Shown here piece after piece: positions 16,152-25,042 of a stretch of 64,000 bases of DNA; the stretch's first letter is position 1, and the number at the start of each line of letters is the position of its first letter. The position numbers and the translations under genes were made by a program. A model generated the notes under the pieces. That model did no database searches, was not told the DNA's origin, and saw only the letters and a list, made by a program, of their open reading frames with translations. The DNA is from Bacteroidota bacterium. GTDB taxonomy: Bacteria; Bacteroidota; Bacteroidia; Cytophagales; Cyclobacteriaceae. The DNA is taken from the NCBI GenBank assembly GCA_016866235.1, contig VGMW01000004.1:124001-188000 (forward strand). The letters are read 5' to 3'.

Positions 16152-17099
16152 ATGGCGAAAAAACAGGGAAACCTTCCCGGAATTGATTGCGCATTATTGA
16201 AAACGCTGTGTGGAATCCACGCGCCATCTGGCGAAGAATTTCGGATGAAAGATTTTCTACTTGACTTTATTTCAAAAAATAAAAAGAAGTGGAAACATCC
16301 GGTGAAAGTTTACCACGGCGATGCCTTTCAGGATTGTGTTATTCTCTCTTTTGGAAAACCCCGAACAGCAGTGTTTGCCCACATGGACACGGTTGGATTT
16401 ACTGTTCGATATTTCAACCAGCTCGTTTCTATTGGAAGTCCTGATGCGCCCATGGGAACCAAACTTAAAGGAGAGGACCGATTGGGTCAGGTTGAGTGTC
16501 TTCTTGAATTTGATAAGGACGACCATGCATTCTACAAGTTTGGCAGAGCGATAGAACGTGGCACCTCATTGGTCTATGCATCCGATTTCAGGGAAACAGA
16601 AAACTACATTCAAAGTCCCTATCTGGACAACCGACTTGGAATACTCAACGCCCTTGAACTTTGTAAGACATTAAAAGATGGTGTAATAGTGTTCAGTTGT
16701 TGGGAAGAACATGTAGGCGGATCGGTGCCTTATCTGGCAGATTTCATTTTCCAAAAATGGAAAGTTCGGCAAGCGCTGATCTCAGACATCACGTGGATTT
16801 CTGATGGTGTTGAACCAGGAAAAGGTGTTGTTATTTCCTTGCGCGACCGAAATGTGCCCCGAAGAAAATTCATCGATAAAATTATTTCGATTTCTGATCA
16901 GTGTCGAATTCCTTACCAACTGGAAGTGGAGGCCAGCGGCTCGAGCGATGGTGGTGAATTGCAACGATCGCATTTGCCTTTTGACTGGTGCTTTATAGGG
17001 GCAGGCGAACAAGACCCGCACACCCCTCATGAAAAAGTTCACAAGAAGGATGTGCAGGCGATGTTCGGACTGTATCAGTACCTGATGAAGGAGTTATAA
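16152..17099 (+). CDS. M42-family (M20-like) metallo-aminopeptidase
   Basis: A 315-residue cytosolic di-zinc peptidase. Metal ligands and catalytic residues are all present: His77 and Asp79 (AHMDT), bridging Asp159 (YLDNRLG), catalytic Glu185/Glu186 (WEEHVGG), Asp212 (SDITW) and His293 (TPHEKVH). It is shorter than classical M42 enzymes (about 350) with a reduced lid domain. It converges on the DUF4340-type gene of the gld operon, with 1 bp between the stops. Confidence 0.82.
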   Translation: MAKKQGNLPGIDCALLKTLCGIHAPSGEEFRMKDFLLDFISKNKKKWKHPVKVYHGDAFQDCVILSFGKPRTAVFAHMDTVGFTVRYFNQLVSIGSPDAPMGTKLKGEDRLGQVECLLEFDKDDHAFYKFGRAIERGTSLVYASDFRETENYIQSPYLDNRLGILNALELCKTLKDGVIVFSCWEEHVGGSVPYLADFIFQKWKVRQALISDITWISDGVEPGKGVVISLRDRNVPRRKFIDKIISISDQCRIPYQLEVEASGSSDGGELQRSHLPFDWCFIGAGEQDPHTPHEKVHKKDVQAMFGLYQYLMKEL

Positions 17100-17100
17100 A

Positions 17101-18069
17101 TCACTTATCGTTCCGAAGAAAAGACTTTTTTCCGGCAAAAATGGCACCCATTAATCCGGAGCCGGCAGAAGTAAAGTACACGCCTGGCTGAAGAGAGCTA
17201 CTCAAAACATAGTCACTCCCAGCATTCCACGCTTTCACTGTAGCCAATTCTGAATTTTTACCCCCGATGGCCAAAGTAAATAAGGCCGGAGTGGTGGGAT
17301 CCGGATCCTCTGAAAAGTTTGTTGCGTTTTTAAACTCAAGCTGCGATAGATAATTTTTCATCGCTGCAGAGTCAGTCGCTATTTGATCGATAAACCAACG
17401 ACCATTCTTTAGGGTCGCATTAAAACTTGAATCCGGATAGCTGAAACGAAGTGATGTAATGTCTGCCTGACAAAGCCTTAGAAAAGATTTGTCACGCCAA
17501 TCATTAAACGTGCGGTTAAAAGAGGGCTCAAGAAAGCCAGATACCGTATAGACCTCCTCTTCACCTTCAAGCCTGACGTAGGTGAAAGGATTACCAAATC
17601 CACCGCCGTAAGGATTTTGAAATCCGCCGGAAGAAGGCGCTGCCGCAAAATCAGTTTTGCCGATTCTTACTTCCGCCACTACATCATCGTCTTTCATGAC
17701 AACCACCCTGGTAGAAGAATCGCCGACCTGATAACCATTCCATTTTTCCTTTTTTCGCGAAACCATTTTTTGAGGCTCCAGTCCGGCGAGGTAACCCAGC
17801 AGTCCAATGACCGAAGACTGCTCTGCAGCATAACTTCGATTGTCTTTTTTTACCACCCACTTTTTTCCCTCCCGAACCAAACTAACTTCTTGTAAACCCT
17901 CCACAACAGGATAAAGTTTAACCTGGCTGACCTCGGCACTGTCCATTTTAATAAGATTCTGTGGAAGGTTGCTTTCAAGTCGCGGCGCGCGAAGCAGGCG
18001 AGACAGGCCAAAACCTGCCAGCAACAACACCAGAATACCAATCAGGATTTTATGGTTCATCTTTTTCAT
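17101..18069 (-). CDS. DUF4340-like protein, fourth gene of the gld operon
   Basis: A 322-residue protein with one N-terminal membrane helix (ILIGILVLLLAGFGL) and a large, mostly beta-structured outer part like DUF4340 proteins, which often follow GldG-type ABC genes. It begins just after the gldG stop (ATG at 18069; alternatives at 18084 and 18060), so it is probably translated with it. DUF4340 neighbours of ABC-2/GldG systems are thought to act with them at the membrane, but no molecular role is known to me. Confidence 0.72.
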   Translation of the reverse strand: MKKMNHKILIGILVLLLAGFGLSRLLRAPRLESNLPQNLIKMDSAEVSQVKLYPVVEGLQEVSLVREGKKWVVKKDNRSYAAEQSSVIGLLGYLAGLEPQKMVSRKKEKWNGYQVGDSSTRVVVMKDDDVVAEVRIGKTDFAAAPSSGGFQNPYGGGFGNPFTYVRLEGEEEVYTVSGFLEPSFNRTFNDWRDKSFLRLCQADITSLRFSYPDSSFNATLKNGRWFIDQIATDSAAMKNYLSQLEFKNATNFSEDPDPTTPALFTLAIGGKNSELATVKAWNAGSDYVLSSSLQPGVYFTSAGSGLMGAIFAGKKSFLRNDK

Positions 18070-18076
18070 ACCCTTA

Positions 18077-19597
18077 TCAAGCATCAAAATTTTCACTCAT
18101 CCTTTTTAACTGAATGTTCTTGTTTCGCTGCATGCGATACAACCCATAGCCAATGGCCAACAATACCGGAAGTAAAAAGTTTAAATACTTCAATGTGGCC
18201 TTAAGTGAATCATCGAGTTGGCGAATGGGTCTTGAGCTTGAGCCTTTGGTGCGAAGCTCAATAAGACCAGTATCGTCTGAAAGAAATTCAACAGCATTAA
18301 CAAACAAATTGATGTTATCCGGTTGAACCCTTCTGGCTTGCTGCGCTGGACCATTAACCGGGAAATCACCATCGGCAATGACCACCATTGTTGACTTGGC
18401 AGAGGCACTGCTGCCCAACTTTCCCTCAAGTACCGCTGCTACCGGTAAATTTTGTTGTGTAAAATCCTCCTCCGTCCATTCTTTCGCTGGATCAAAAAAG
18501 ACCGGAGATTTTTGGGTTGAAGACTTTTCAGAGGTGAATGCAATGGGAATAAAACGCTTGGTGGTGTCGCCGGTATATCGAATGGTGCTGGCAAATTGCA
18601 TCACAACGGTTTCAAGTCCACCAGTAATGGGGTGATCCAGAAAAGCTGATATCACCGGCAAATACGGAAACTGAAGTTGTTGTGCAATGATGCCGAAATT
18701 GGTTTGCTGCTGATAAGTAATGGCTGCGCATTGGGCATCGAGGACAAAATTATCTTCTACTTCCAGTCCTTTGTTTTGCAGCCATGCTTCCAGTCCGGTG
18801 TTCAGGGATTTCCCTGAAGCATTCTGAAGGTCACCGTCGACTCGATTCATGGCCACCAGCAACCGGCCACCGCGGGAAAGAAATTCATCGATTTTGGACA
18901 GATGTGCGGCGGGTATTGAATCGGTGGGCCTAACTATTGCCAGTGTGCTTATCTCACTGCCAATGGATGTCGAGTCACTCAGGCTAACTTCCTGCGCGGT
19001 GAACAGTACATCAAGATTTTCCCTGACCTCAATCAGCTCACCCAGAGGCGCCTCACCATGTCCTTGAAGAAAGCCTATTACGGGCTTATCGGTTACAGAA
19101 AGTTTTTTGATCGCTTTTGAAAGTGCGAACTCAGTTGCAGACCCGGGCTGAATAAAGGGAATCACTTCGGTCTTTTCTCCAAGTGAAATAACAGCGCCCA
19201 TATAGGCTTTCTGTTGTTTCATCTGATCCTTCTCACGTACGTTGATCATGAGCGGTTGTACACCGGCTTTTACAGCCTCTTCTTCCTGTGCATCGGATGC
19301 ATTTGGATTGATGAACTCATATACGATTTTTCCCTCGGAGCGATCTGCGTACTCCAGCAGTGTTTCTTGAAAACCCTGACTCACCGGAGCATATTGCGGG
19401 GGAAGATTCTCAGAAAAATAGGCCTTGATTGTTATCGCATCTTCCAGATCGTCAATGATGTCCAGCGTGGCCTTACTCAAGGTGTACTCACGGTCTTCGG
19501 TAAGATCCAATCTGAAATGAAATTCATGACTAAACAAATTGGCAGCAACTATGATGGCAATGATTAATGCTGCGCTGATGGTTACATTTTTGTTCAT
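18077..19597 (-). CDS. gldG: gliding-motility ABC transporter auxiliary protein GldG
   Basis: A 506-residue membrane protein: one N-terminal helix (SAALIIAIIVAANLFS), a large periplasmic domain of the GldG/ABC-type uncharacterised family, and a C-terminal helix (FLLPVLLAIGYGLYRM) with a basic tail. It partners GldF and GldA in an ABC transporter needed for gliding in Flavobacterium johnsoniae. Start chosen at the ATG at 19597, 13 bp after gldF; a TTG at 19618 would add seven residues. The periplasmic part contains the GxxQGHGE segment (GFLQGHGEAPLGEL) typical of the family. Confidence 0.88.
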   Translation of the reverse strand: MNKNVTISAALIIAIIVAANLFSHEFHFRLDLTEDREYTLSKATLDIIDDLEDAITIKAYFSENLPPQYAPVSQGFQETLLEYADRSEGKIVYEFINPNASDAQEEEAVKAGVQPLMINVREKDQMKQQKAYMGAVISLGEKTEVIPFIQPGSATEFALSKAIKKLSVTDKPVIGFLQGHGEAPLGELIEVRENLDVLFTAQEVSLSDSTSIGSEISTLAIVRPTDSIPAAHLSKIDEFLSRGGRLLVAMNRVDGDLQNASGKSLNTGLEAWLQNKGLEVEDNFVLDAQCAAITYQQQTNFGIIAQQLQFPYLPVISAFLDHPITGGLETVVMQFASTIRYTGDTTKRFIPIAFTSEKSSTQKSPVFFDPAKEWTEEDFTQQNLPVAAVLEGKLGSSASAKSTMVVIADGDFPVNGPAQQARRVQPDNINLFVNAVEFLSDDTGLIELRTKGSSSRPIRQLDDSLKATLKYLNFLLPVLLAIGYGLYRMQRNKNIQLKRMSENFDA

Positions 19598-19610
19598 GGC
19601 TAAATGTTTT

Positions 19611-20333
19611 TCAGGCAACGTTTCTTTTTGTCAGGGAAAGTTCAGCAAGCAACAATCCGACGATCATGATGGAGGCGAAATAAATCAGGTCGCGGCTGTC
19701 TAAAACGCCTCGCGAAATGCTGTCATAGTGCGAGGATAGGCTTAACATGGAGAAGAGGGCACCGAGCCATCCGGAGAAATTGCTGGCCAGCACTTCGAAA
19801 ATGAGGTGGAAAAACAAGCCAATAAATATGGCGGTCAAAAAAGCAACAATCTGGTTGTTGGTGATGCTGCTGGTGAACAAGCCGATACTGGTGTATGCAC
19901 CGCTCATGAGCAACAGCGCAAAATATCCGCAGAGGATTTCGCCCTGATCGAGATTCCCAATGTTGGCAAGGGTGATCACATAAGGCGCCGTAAACAGGAG
20001 AGCAATAGAGACCAAGGCAAGCGTGCCGAGAAATTTTCCAAGGACCACCTGTCGGTCAGAAACAGCTTTGGTGAGCAAAAGCTCTATGGTGCCAGTCTTT
20101 TTTTCTTCGGCAAGCAACCGCATGGTTAGCGCAGGGATGAAGAAAAACAGTGACCAGTAAGCAACCGAGAAAAATCCTCTGAGGGTTGTTTGTCCCACGA
20201 GAAATATATCAGATCCATACATCCAGGTAAAAAATCCGCTGAAGCCAAGAAACAGGACCAGCAGGATGTAGGCGATCAGTGAATCAAAAAATGATCGCAA
20301 TTCTTTTCGGCAGATGATCAATACTTCGCGCAT
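19611..20333 (-). CDS. gldF: gliding-motility ABC transporter permease GldF
   Basis: A 240-residue ABC-2 type permease with six membrane helices. The motif RLLAEEKKTGTIELLLTKAVSD (cytosolic, residues ~70-91) is the hallmark of the GldF/CcmB-like permeases. The ATG at 20333 lies 2 bp after the gldA stop; the longer open frame starting at 20408 would overlap gldA. Together with GldA and GldG it forms the gliding-associated transporter; the substrate is unknown. Confidence 0.88.
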   Translation of the reverse strand: MREVLIICRKELRSFFDSLIAYILLVLFLGFSGFFTWMYGSDIFLVGQTTLRGFFSVAYWSLFFFIPALTMRLLAEEKKTGTIELLLTKAVSDRQVVLGKFLGTLALVSIALLFTAPYVITLANIGNLDQGEILCGYFALLLMSGAYTSIGLFTSSITNNQIVAFLTAIFIGLFFHLIFEVLASNFSGWLGALFSMLSLSSHYDSISRGVLDSRDLIYFASIMIVGLLLAELSLTKRNVA

Positions 20334-20335
20334 AA

Positions 20336-21265
20336 TTAATTCATCGTTAAGTTTCTGAAGATGTCTTCCAATCTGGTTTCCAGTGCTGTCATTTCCGTAA
20401 GCACCCAACCTTTTTCAGTGCACATTTTAAAAATATCGCGACGAAGAGAGGCGCCGGGTTGAGACTGAACTTCAAATCGGTTCATGGCTGCATCGAGTAG
20501 GTCAACCTGCGAAGCGCCGGCAAGTTGACGCAATGCAAATTGAATATCGCCATGGCTTCCGTCCTCGATTCGGACCTTAATGATCTCGCTGCCCGACGCC
20601 TGCTTGCGTAAAGTCTCAGATGTTCCGTCGGCAACAATTTTACCCTTATTGATAATTAAAATCCTGTCGCACGTGGCTTCGACTTCAGGCAGGATGTGGG
20701 TACTTAAAATGACTGTTTTCTCTTTCCCGATCTCACGGATCAGTTTTCTGATTTCAACAATTTGATTTGGATCAAGGCCTGTGGTGGGTTCATCCAGGAT
20801 AAGAATTTCCGGATCGTGGATCATGGCCTGCGCCAATCCAACCCGCTGTCGGTAACCCTTAGAAAGCTCTCCGATTTTTTTATGCTTTTCCTTGTTGAGG
20901 CCAGTCACACGAATCATTTCTCGAACCCTCACAGGAATTTTATCGTCTGCTACGCCCTGCAAGGCAGCGCAGAAGGCGAGGTAATCCATCACCGGCATGT
21001 CCAGGTATAATGGATTGTTTTCTGGCAAGTAGCCAATGTGTCTTCGGATTCCATCACCGGCATCGGAAACGGCATCGCCCCCGATTTTAATGTTGCCGTC
21101 ACCTATGGCCAGGTACCCGGTAATCATTTTCATGGTAGTGCTTTTCCCTGCACCATTGGGACCGAGGAATCCTAGAATTTCTCCGGTACGGACTTTGAAA
21201 GAGATGTTATCAACTGCTTTCTGAGTACCGTAACGTTTGGAAAGATTTTCAATTTCTATATCCAT
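20336..21265 (-). CDS. gldA: gliding-motility ABC transporter ATPase GldA
   Basis: A 309-residue ATPase with Walker A GPNGAGKSTT near residue 35, signature LSKGYRQRVG near 134, Walker B ILILDEPTTGLDP near 154 and an H-loop STHILPEVE near 190. The C-terminal extension of about 90 residues fits GldA. It heads the operon gldA-gldF-gldG-DUF4340, which has its own promoter. In F. johnsoniae gldA, gldF and gldG are all required for gliding. Confidence 0.88.
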   Translation of the reverse strand: MDIEIENLSKRYGTQKAVDNISFKVRTGEILGFLGPNGAGKSTTMKMITGYLAIGDGNIKIGGDAVSDAGDGIRRHIGYLPENNPLYLDMPVMDYLAFCAALQGVADDKIPVRVREMIRVTGLNKEKHKKIGELSKGYRQRVGLAQAMIHDPEILILDEPTTGLDPNQIVEIRKLIREIGKEKTVILSTHILPEVEATCDRILIINKGKIVADGTSETLRKQASGSEIIKVRIEDGSHGDIQFALRQLAGASQVDLLDAAMNRFEVQSQPGASLRRDIFKMCTEKGWVLTEMTALETRLEDIFRNLTMN

Positions 21266-21297
21266 AGAATTTCAGTTAACGGTTAAAAATCAGGGTG

Positions 21298-21327
21298 CAA
21301 AAATAAATTTTCCCCGAAAAATCAAAA
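21298..21327 (-). promoter_or_regulatory. Promoter of the gldA operon
   Basis: On the minus strand TTTTG (21327-21323), 17 nt, then TATTTTTG (21305-21298) fits the Bacteroidota promoter consensus. Transcription would start near 21291, about 26 nt upstream of the gldA ATG. Confidence 0.65.
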
Positions 21328-21344
21328 GACCCGGACCGCGGGGA

Positions 21345-21653
21345 TTATTGCTGCTGTCTGGGACCGCCGGTGATGCGGGACAGCAGTCTTTTTTCAAAAG
21401 CCCAGAAAAAACTAAACTGACCAAATAGAAATCCAAAGGCCAGTAAAAAAACATTGTAAACAGGAAGGATCACAATATAATAGAGTACTCGGCCCCACCA
21501 GGGGGGCGGGCCGCCATCAAAGACCATTTGCAACAATGGCTTGCTGATGTAAACCACTGTCGTTCCCGTACAGGCAAAAGTGAGCAGGATTAGCAGCACC
21601 TGAGTTACGGAGCCAACTTTCCATCTGGCCTGAAGCTTTTTAAGGATTGACAT
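21345..21653 (-). CDS. small membrane protein (DUF6787-like)
   Basis: A 102-residue protein with two long membrane helices (VGSVTQVLLILLTFACTGTT and VLYYIVILPVYNVFLLAFGF) around a Pro/Trp-rich loop (GGPPPWWGR), ending in a basic tail. It resembles a small Bacteroidota-specific membrane family that I recall as DUF6787; function unknown. The ATG at 21653 follows the pseudouridine synthase stop by 14 bp, so the two are co-transcribed. Confidence 0.6.
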   Translation of the reverse strand: MSILKKLQARWKVGSVTQVLLILLTFACTGTTVVYISKPLLQMVFDGGPPPWWGRVLYYIVILPVYNVFLLAFGFLFGQFSFFWAFEKRLLSRITGGPRQQQ

Positions 21654-21667
21654 GAGCGCGAAGTTAT

Positions 21668-22348
21668 CTAGCTGGTATAGGGTTGCCAAATTAAGGTGTC
21701 AGGGAGTGGAGCCGACAGGGTTATTGTTTCCCTGGAAACGGGGTGTTCAAAAATCAACTTCGCTGAATGAAGGGCAATACTCTTTTCTTCTGAAGACACT
21801 GATGAACCGTACTTAACATCACCAGCGATGGGATGACCCATCGCAGCCAGTTGCGCGCGAATCTGATGCGACCTTCCGGTCAGTGGGTGAACTTCAAGCA
21901 ATGTCTGTTTTCCAAAAACGCCGATTACCTTATAATCCAATTCACACCTCGATGCGCCATCAGTTTCTCTTGGAAAAACCGTAACACGATTTAAGCTTTC
22001 GTTTTTGGTAAGCCAGTGCACCAAAGTGTCTTCCTTTTTCCTGGGCACTCCTTCTACTCCGGCGAGATAAATTTTTTGAACTGACCGGTTTCTGAATGCT
22101 TCATTCATCCGCGATAAACCTTTTGAAGTCCGAGCCATTAAAACAGCACCGCTCACAGGACGATCAATTCGATGAATAACACCAAGAAAAACAGCACCGG
22201 GCTTTTGGTATTTGTGCTTTATGTATTCCTTGGTGAGATCAGACAAAGTCTCATCGCCGGTTTCATCACCTTGAACCAGCAATCCTGAAGGTTTGTTCAC
22301 AGCAATCAGGTGGTTGTCTTCAAACAATATTTTCAATTCCCTGCGCAT
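21668..22348 (-). CDS. RluA-family pseudouridine synthase
   Basis: A 226-residue RNA-modifying enzyme converting uridine to pseudouridine in rRNA or tRNA. It contains the RluA catalytic motif HRIDRPVSGAVLMAR (catalytic Asp near residue 63) and the C-terminal HPLTGRSHQIRAQLAAMGHPI motif. There is no S4 RNA-binding domain, as in the short RluA/TruC-like members. The target uridine cannot be predicted. A TATCTTTG box lies just upstream, back to back with one for the divergent beta-lactamase gene. Confidence 0.88.
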   Translation of the reverse strand: MRRELKILFEDNHLIAVNKPSGLLVQGDETGDETLSDLTKEYIKHKYQKPGAVFLGVIHRIDRPVSGAVLMARTSKGLSRMNEAFRNRSVQKIYLAGVEGVPRKKEDTLVHWLTKNESLNRVTVFPRETDGASRCELDYKVIGVFGKQTLLEVHPLTGRSHQIRAQLAAMGHPIAGDVKYGSSVSSEEKSIALHSAKLIFEHPVSRETITLSAPLPDTLIWQPYTS

Positions 22349-22355
22349 AGCGTAT

Positions 22356-22385
22356 CAAAGATACACTCCCTCAACGCTAACTTTG
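22356..22385. promoter_or_regulatory. Back-to-back -7 boxes in the rluA/beta-lactamase gap
   Basis: Within the 54-bp divergent gap, TATCTTTG lies on the minus strand (22363-22356) and TAACTTTG on the plus strand (22378-22385). Both match TAnnTTTG. The plus-strand box gives a leader of about 11 nt; the minus-strand one would be nearly leaderless. Neither has a clear -33 TTTG. Confidence 0.4.
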
Positions 22386-22402
22386 ATGAACAACAATTTT
22401 AT

Positions 22403-23293
22403 ATGAAGCAACTTCAGCTCGTCTTTTTGATCGTTTCTCTAATAGCCTCGTCTTGTTCTGACAAGCCGTCGCTTGAACAAGAGGTGCGCGAGGCATTAAA
22501 TAAAATAGAAGGCAGGTTTGCAGTCGCCTTCAAAGATTTATCCTCCGGCGAAACTCTATACATTAATGCAGACTCCGTTTTTCATGCGGCAAGCACCATG
22601 AAAACACCGGTTATGGCTGAGTTGTTCAGACAAGCGGGAGAAGGTAAATTTTCACTCGATGATTCACTGGTGATCAAAAATGAATTCAAGAGCATTGTCG
22701 ATGGCAGTCCTTATTTATTAACGCGAAGCGACGACAGCGATACATTAATTTACGAACGTATCGGCACGAAAGAAAGCATTCGTAAGCTCATGACCGATAT
22801 GATTATCGTGAGCAGCAATCTTGCCACAAACTTGTTAATTGATCTCGTCGGTGCCAAAAAGGTTGACTCTTTGCTCAGCAGCATCGGGGCACCAAATATG
22901 CACGTACTACGCGGCGTTGAAGACACCAAAGCATTTGAGGCCGGACTCAACAATACCACCTCTGCACGCGGACAACTTCTACTTTATGAACGCATTGCCA
23001 CCAACCAATTGGTCAATGAAAGTTCGTCCATCGAAATGATCAGGATTCTCAGCGACCAGCAGTTTGGTGAAATCATCCCAGCCAAACTTCCTTCCGATGT
23101 TATCGTCGCCCATAAAACAGGATCCATTACCGGGGTTCAACACGATGGCGGGATCGTTATGCTTCCCGATGGCCGTAAGTATATTTTGGTGCTACTTTCT
23201 TCCAACCTCAAAGACCGCAACCAGGGGATTGAAGTGTTGGCTAATGTTTCAGAATTGATCTATCGTCATGTTGCGCAGACCGGCAAATTATAA
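22403..23293 (+). CDS. class A beta-lactamase-like serine hydrolase (lipoprotein)
   Basis: A 296-residue lipoprotein (lipobox IASSC, Cys18) of the class A beta-lactamase fold. All four class A signatures are visible: SxxK as S64-TM-K67, an SDN-like SSN at 137-139, the omega-loop ExxLN as E179-AGLN, and KTG at 238-240. The deacylating Glu argues for a true hydrolase rather than a penicillin-binding protein. Whether it attacks beta-lactams or another substrate cannot be told; it is placed at the outer face of the inner membrane or in the outer membrane. The ATG at 22403 gives the signal peptide. It converges on prfC. Confidence 0.82.
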   Translation: MKQLQLVFLIVSLIASSCSDKPSLEQEVREALNKIEGRFAVAFKDLSSGETLYINADSVFHAASTMKTPVMAELFRQAGEGKFSLDDSLVIKNEFKSIVDGSPYLLTRSDDSDTLIYERIGTKESIRKLMTDMIIVSSNLATNLLIDLVGAKKVDSLLSSIGAPNMHVLRGVEDTKAFEAGLNNTTSARGQLLLYERIATNQLVNESSSIEMIRILSDQQFGEIIPAKLPSDVIVAHKTGSITGVQHDGGIVMLPDGRKYILVLLSSNLKDRNQGIEVLANVSELIYRHVAQTGKL

Positions 23294-23360
23294 TACTTAG
23301 GATTTATCCCGATTGGCCGGGTCGAGTGATTAGCCCTTAAAATTGACTATCTGCCTGGGA

Positions 23361-24938
23361 TTAAAATTCTGAGGTGAAATGGAATTCGATCTCAGGAAAA
23401 TTTTCCTGTACCATCTGTAGCCATGCCCTGGATTCAGCCATGAAAACCAATTTTCCATCTTTATCCTGTGCAATGTGACGTTGCTTGGAATCTACAAACT
23501 CAGCCAGCTTCGTTGGATTTTTACTGGTTATCCAGCAGGCCTTGTAAATGTTTTGACCAACGAATTCAACTGTTGCGTTGTACTCCTGCTTCAAACGAAA
23601 TTGAATGACTTCAAATTGCAAGGCGCCTACCGTGCCCACTACTTTACGCTTTCCTAATGTGTAGGTGAACATCTGAGCAACACCCTCTTCCATCAGCTGC
23701 AACAAACCCTTTTCAAGTTGCTTGGTCTTCATAGCATCCTTGTTTATCACCTCCTTAAAAATTTCAGGTGAAAAACTTGGGATACCGGTATACGTCATCT
23801 CCTCCCCTGTTGTAAGCGTGTCTCCAATCTTCAGGTTACCTGTATCATAAATTCCGACTATATCGCCAGGCCATGCCTCGTCGACTGTTTCTCTGTCCTG
23901 CGCCATAAAGGCAGTAGCATTTGAGAACCGTAGGTCTTTGTGGTGGCGAACATGAAAATAGTTGCTGCCACGCTCAAACTTTCCGGAACAAACCCGAAGA
24001 AAGGCAATTCGATTCCGATGTTTGGGATCCATGTTCGCGTGAATCTTAAAAATGAATCCGGTGAATTTATTCTCCTCTGGCTTAACAATTCGGGCGGTGG
24101 TAACCCTTGGTTCCGGCGGCGGTGCAATATTGATGAACGTGTCCAATAATTCCTTTACACCAAAATTGTTTACCGCACTACCAAAGAAAACAGGCGCTAC
24201 CTTTCCATCCAGATATTCCTGTACACTAAACTCCGGATACACACCTTCAATTAGCTCAACATCGGTTCGCAGTTGACGGGCATTGTTTTCACCGACCAGC
24301 TTATCCAATTCCTCACTATTGATGTCCTTGATTTGAATACCTGCCTCAATAGTAATTTTACTTGGTGTAAAAAGATGGATGCTCTTTTCAAAAAGACTGT
24401 AAACACCTTTAAATCCTTTACCCATGCTGATGGGCCAACTCAACGGACGGACCTTGATGCCAAGTTTCTCCTCGATTTCATCCAATAGATCAAAAGGATC
24501 ACGGCCTTCACGATCAAGCTTATTGATAAAGCAGAGCACCGGTGTGTTTCTCATCCTACACACCTCCATCAACTTCTCAGTTTGTGTCTCAACACCCTTC
24601 ACACAATCGATCACCATAATAACGCTATCTACCGCCGTTAGCGTCCGGTAAGTGTCCTCCGCAAAATCCTGGTGACCAGGGGTATCGAGCAAATTGATTT
24701 TTATTCCGTTGTAATGGAATCCCATCACCGATGTTGCCACTGAAATTCCCCTCTGCTTTTCAATTTCCATCCAGTCGCTTCGGGCATGATCCTTAATTTT
24801 CGAAGACTTCACCGCACCCGCTTTTTGAATAGCACCACCAAAAAGCAACAGCTTTTCAGTAAGTGTGGTCTTTCCAGCATCAGGGTGACTGATGATTCCA
24901 AAGGTTCGTCTTTTGTTGATCTCTTCCCTGATGTTCAT
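23361..24938 (-). CDS. prfC: peptide chain release factor 3
   Basis: A 525-residue GTPase that removes RF1/RF2 from the ribosome after termination. G1 is [16 protein letters not shown]3 DTPGHQDF, G4 NKLDRE; domains II and III follow, with the RF3-type ending ([22 protein letters not shown]). The ATG at 24938 leaves [19 protein letters not shown] at the N-terminus, as in the family; the longer open frame upstream runs into the promoter. Confidence 0.95.
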   Translation of the reverse strand: MNIREEINKRRTFGIISHPDAGKTTLTEKLLLFGGAIQKAGAVKSSKIKDHARSDWMEIEKQRGISVATSVMGFHYNGIKINLLDTPGHQDFAEDTYRTLTAVDSVIMVIDCVKGVETQTEKLMEVCRMRNTPVLCFINKLDREGRDPFDLLDEIEEKLGIKVRPLSWPISMGKGFKGVYSLFEKSIHLFTPSKITIEAGIQIKDINSEELDKLVGENNARQLRTDVELIEGVYPEFSVQEYLDGKVAPVFFGSAVNNFGVKELLDTFINIAPPPEPRVTTARIVKPEENKFTGFIFKIHANMDPKHRNRIAFLRVCSGKFERGSNYFHVRHHKDLRFSNATAFMAQDRETVDEAWPGDIVGIYDTGNLKIGDTLTTGEEMTYTGIPSFSPEIFKEVINKDAMKTKQLEKGLLQLMEEGVAQMFTYTLGKRKVVGTVGALQFEVIQFRLKQEYNATVEFVGQNIYKACWITSKNPTKLAEFVDSKQRHIAQDKDGKLVFMAESRAWLQMVQENFPEIEFHFTSEF

Positions 24939-24954
24939 ATACAACTGAAGGCGG

Positions 24955-24962
24955 CAAAAATA
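24955..24962 (-). promoter_or_regulatory. TAnnTTTG -7 box of prfC
   Basis: TATTTTTG on the minus strand, 17 nt before the prfC ATG; the start would be near 24948. No good -33 TTTG is present. Confidence 0.4.
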
Positions 24963-25042
24963 AGTCTTTGAAACGTTACGACCGAAATCCACTTGCAGCA
25001 GTTGAAATGGAGCCTTAAGTTTGTCAACCTTACCTTTATCTC

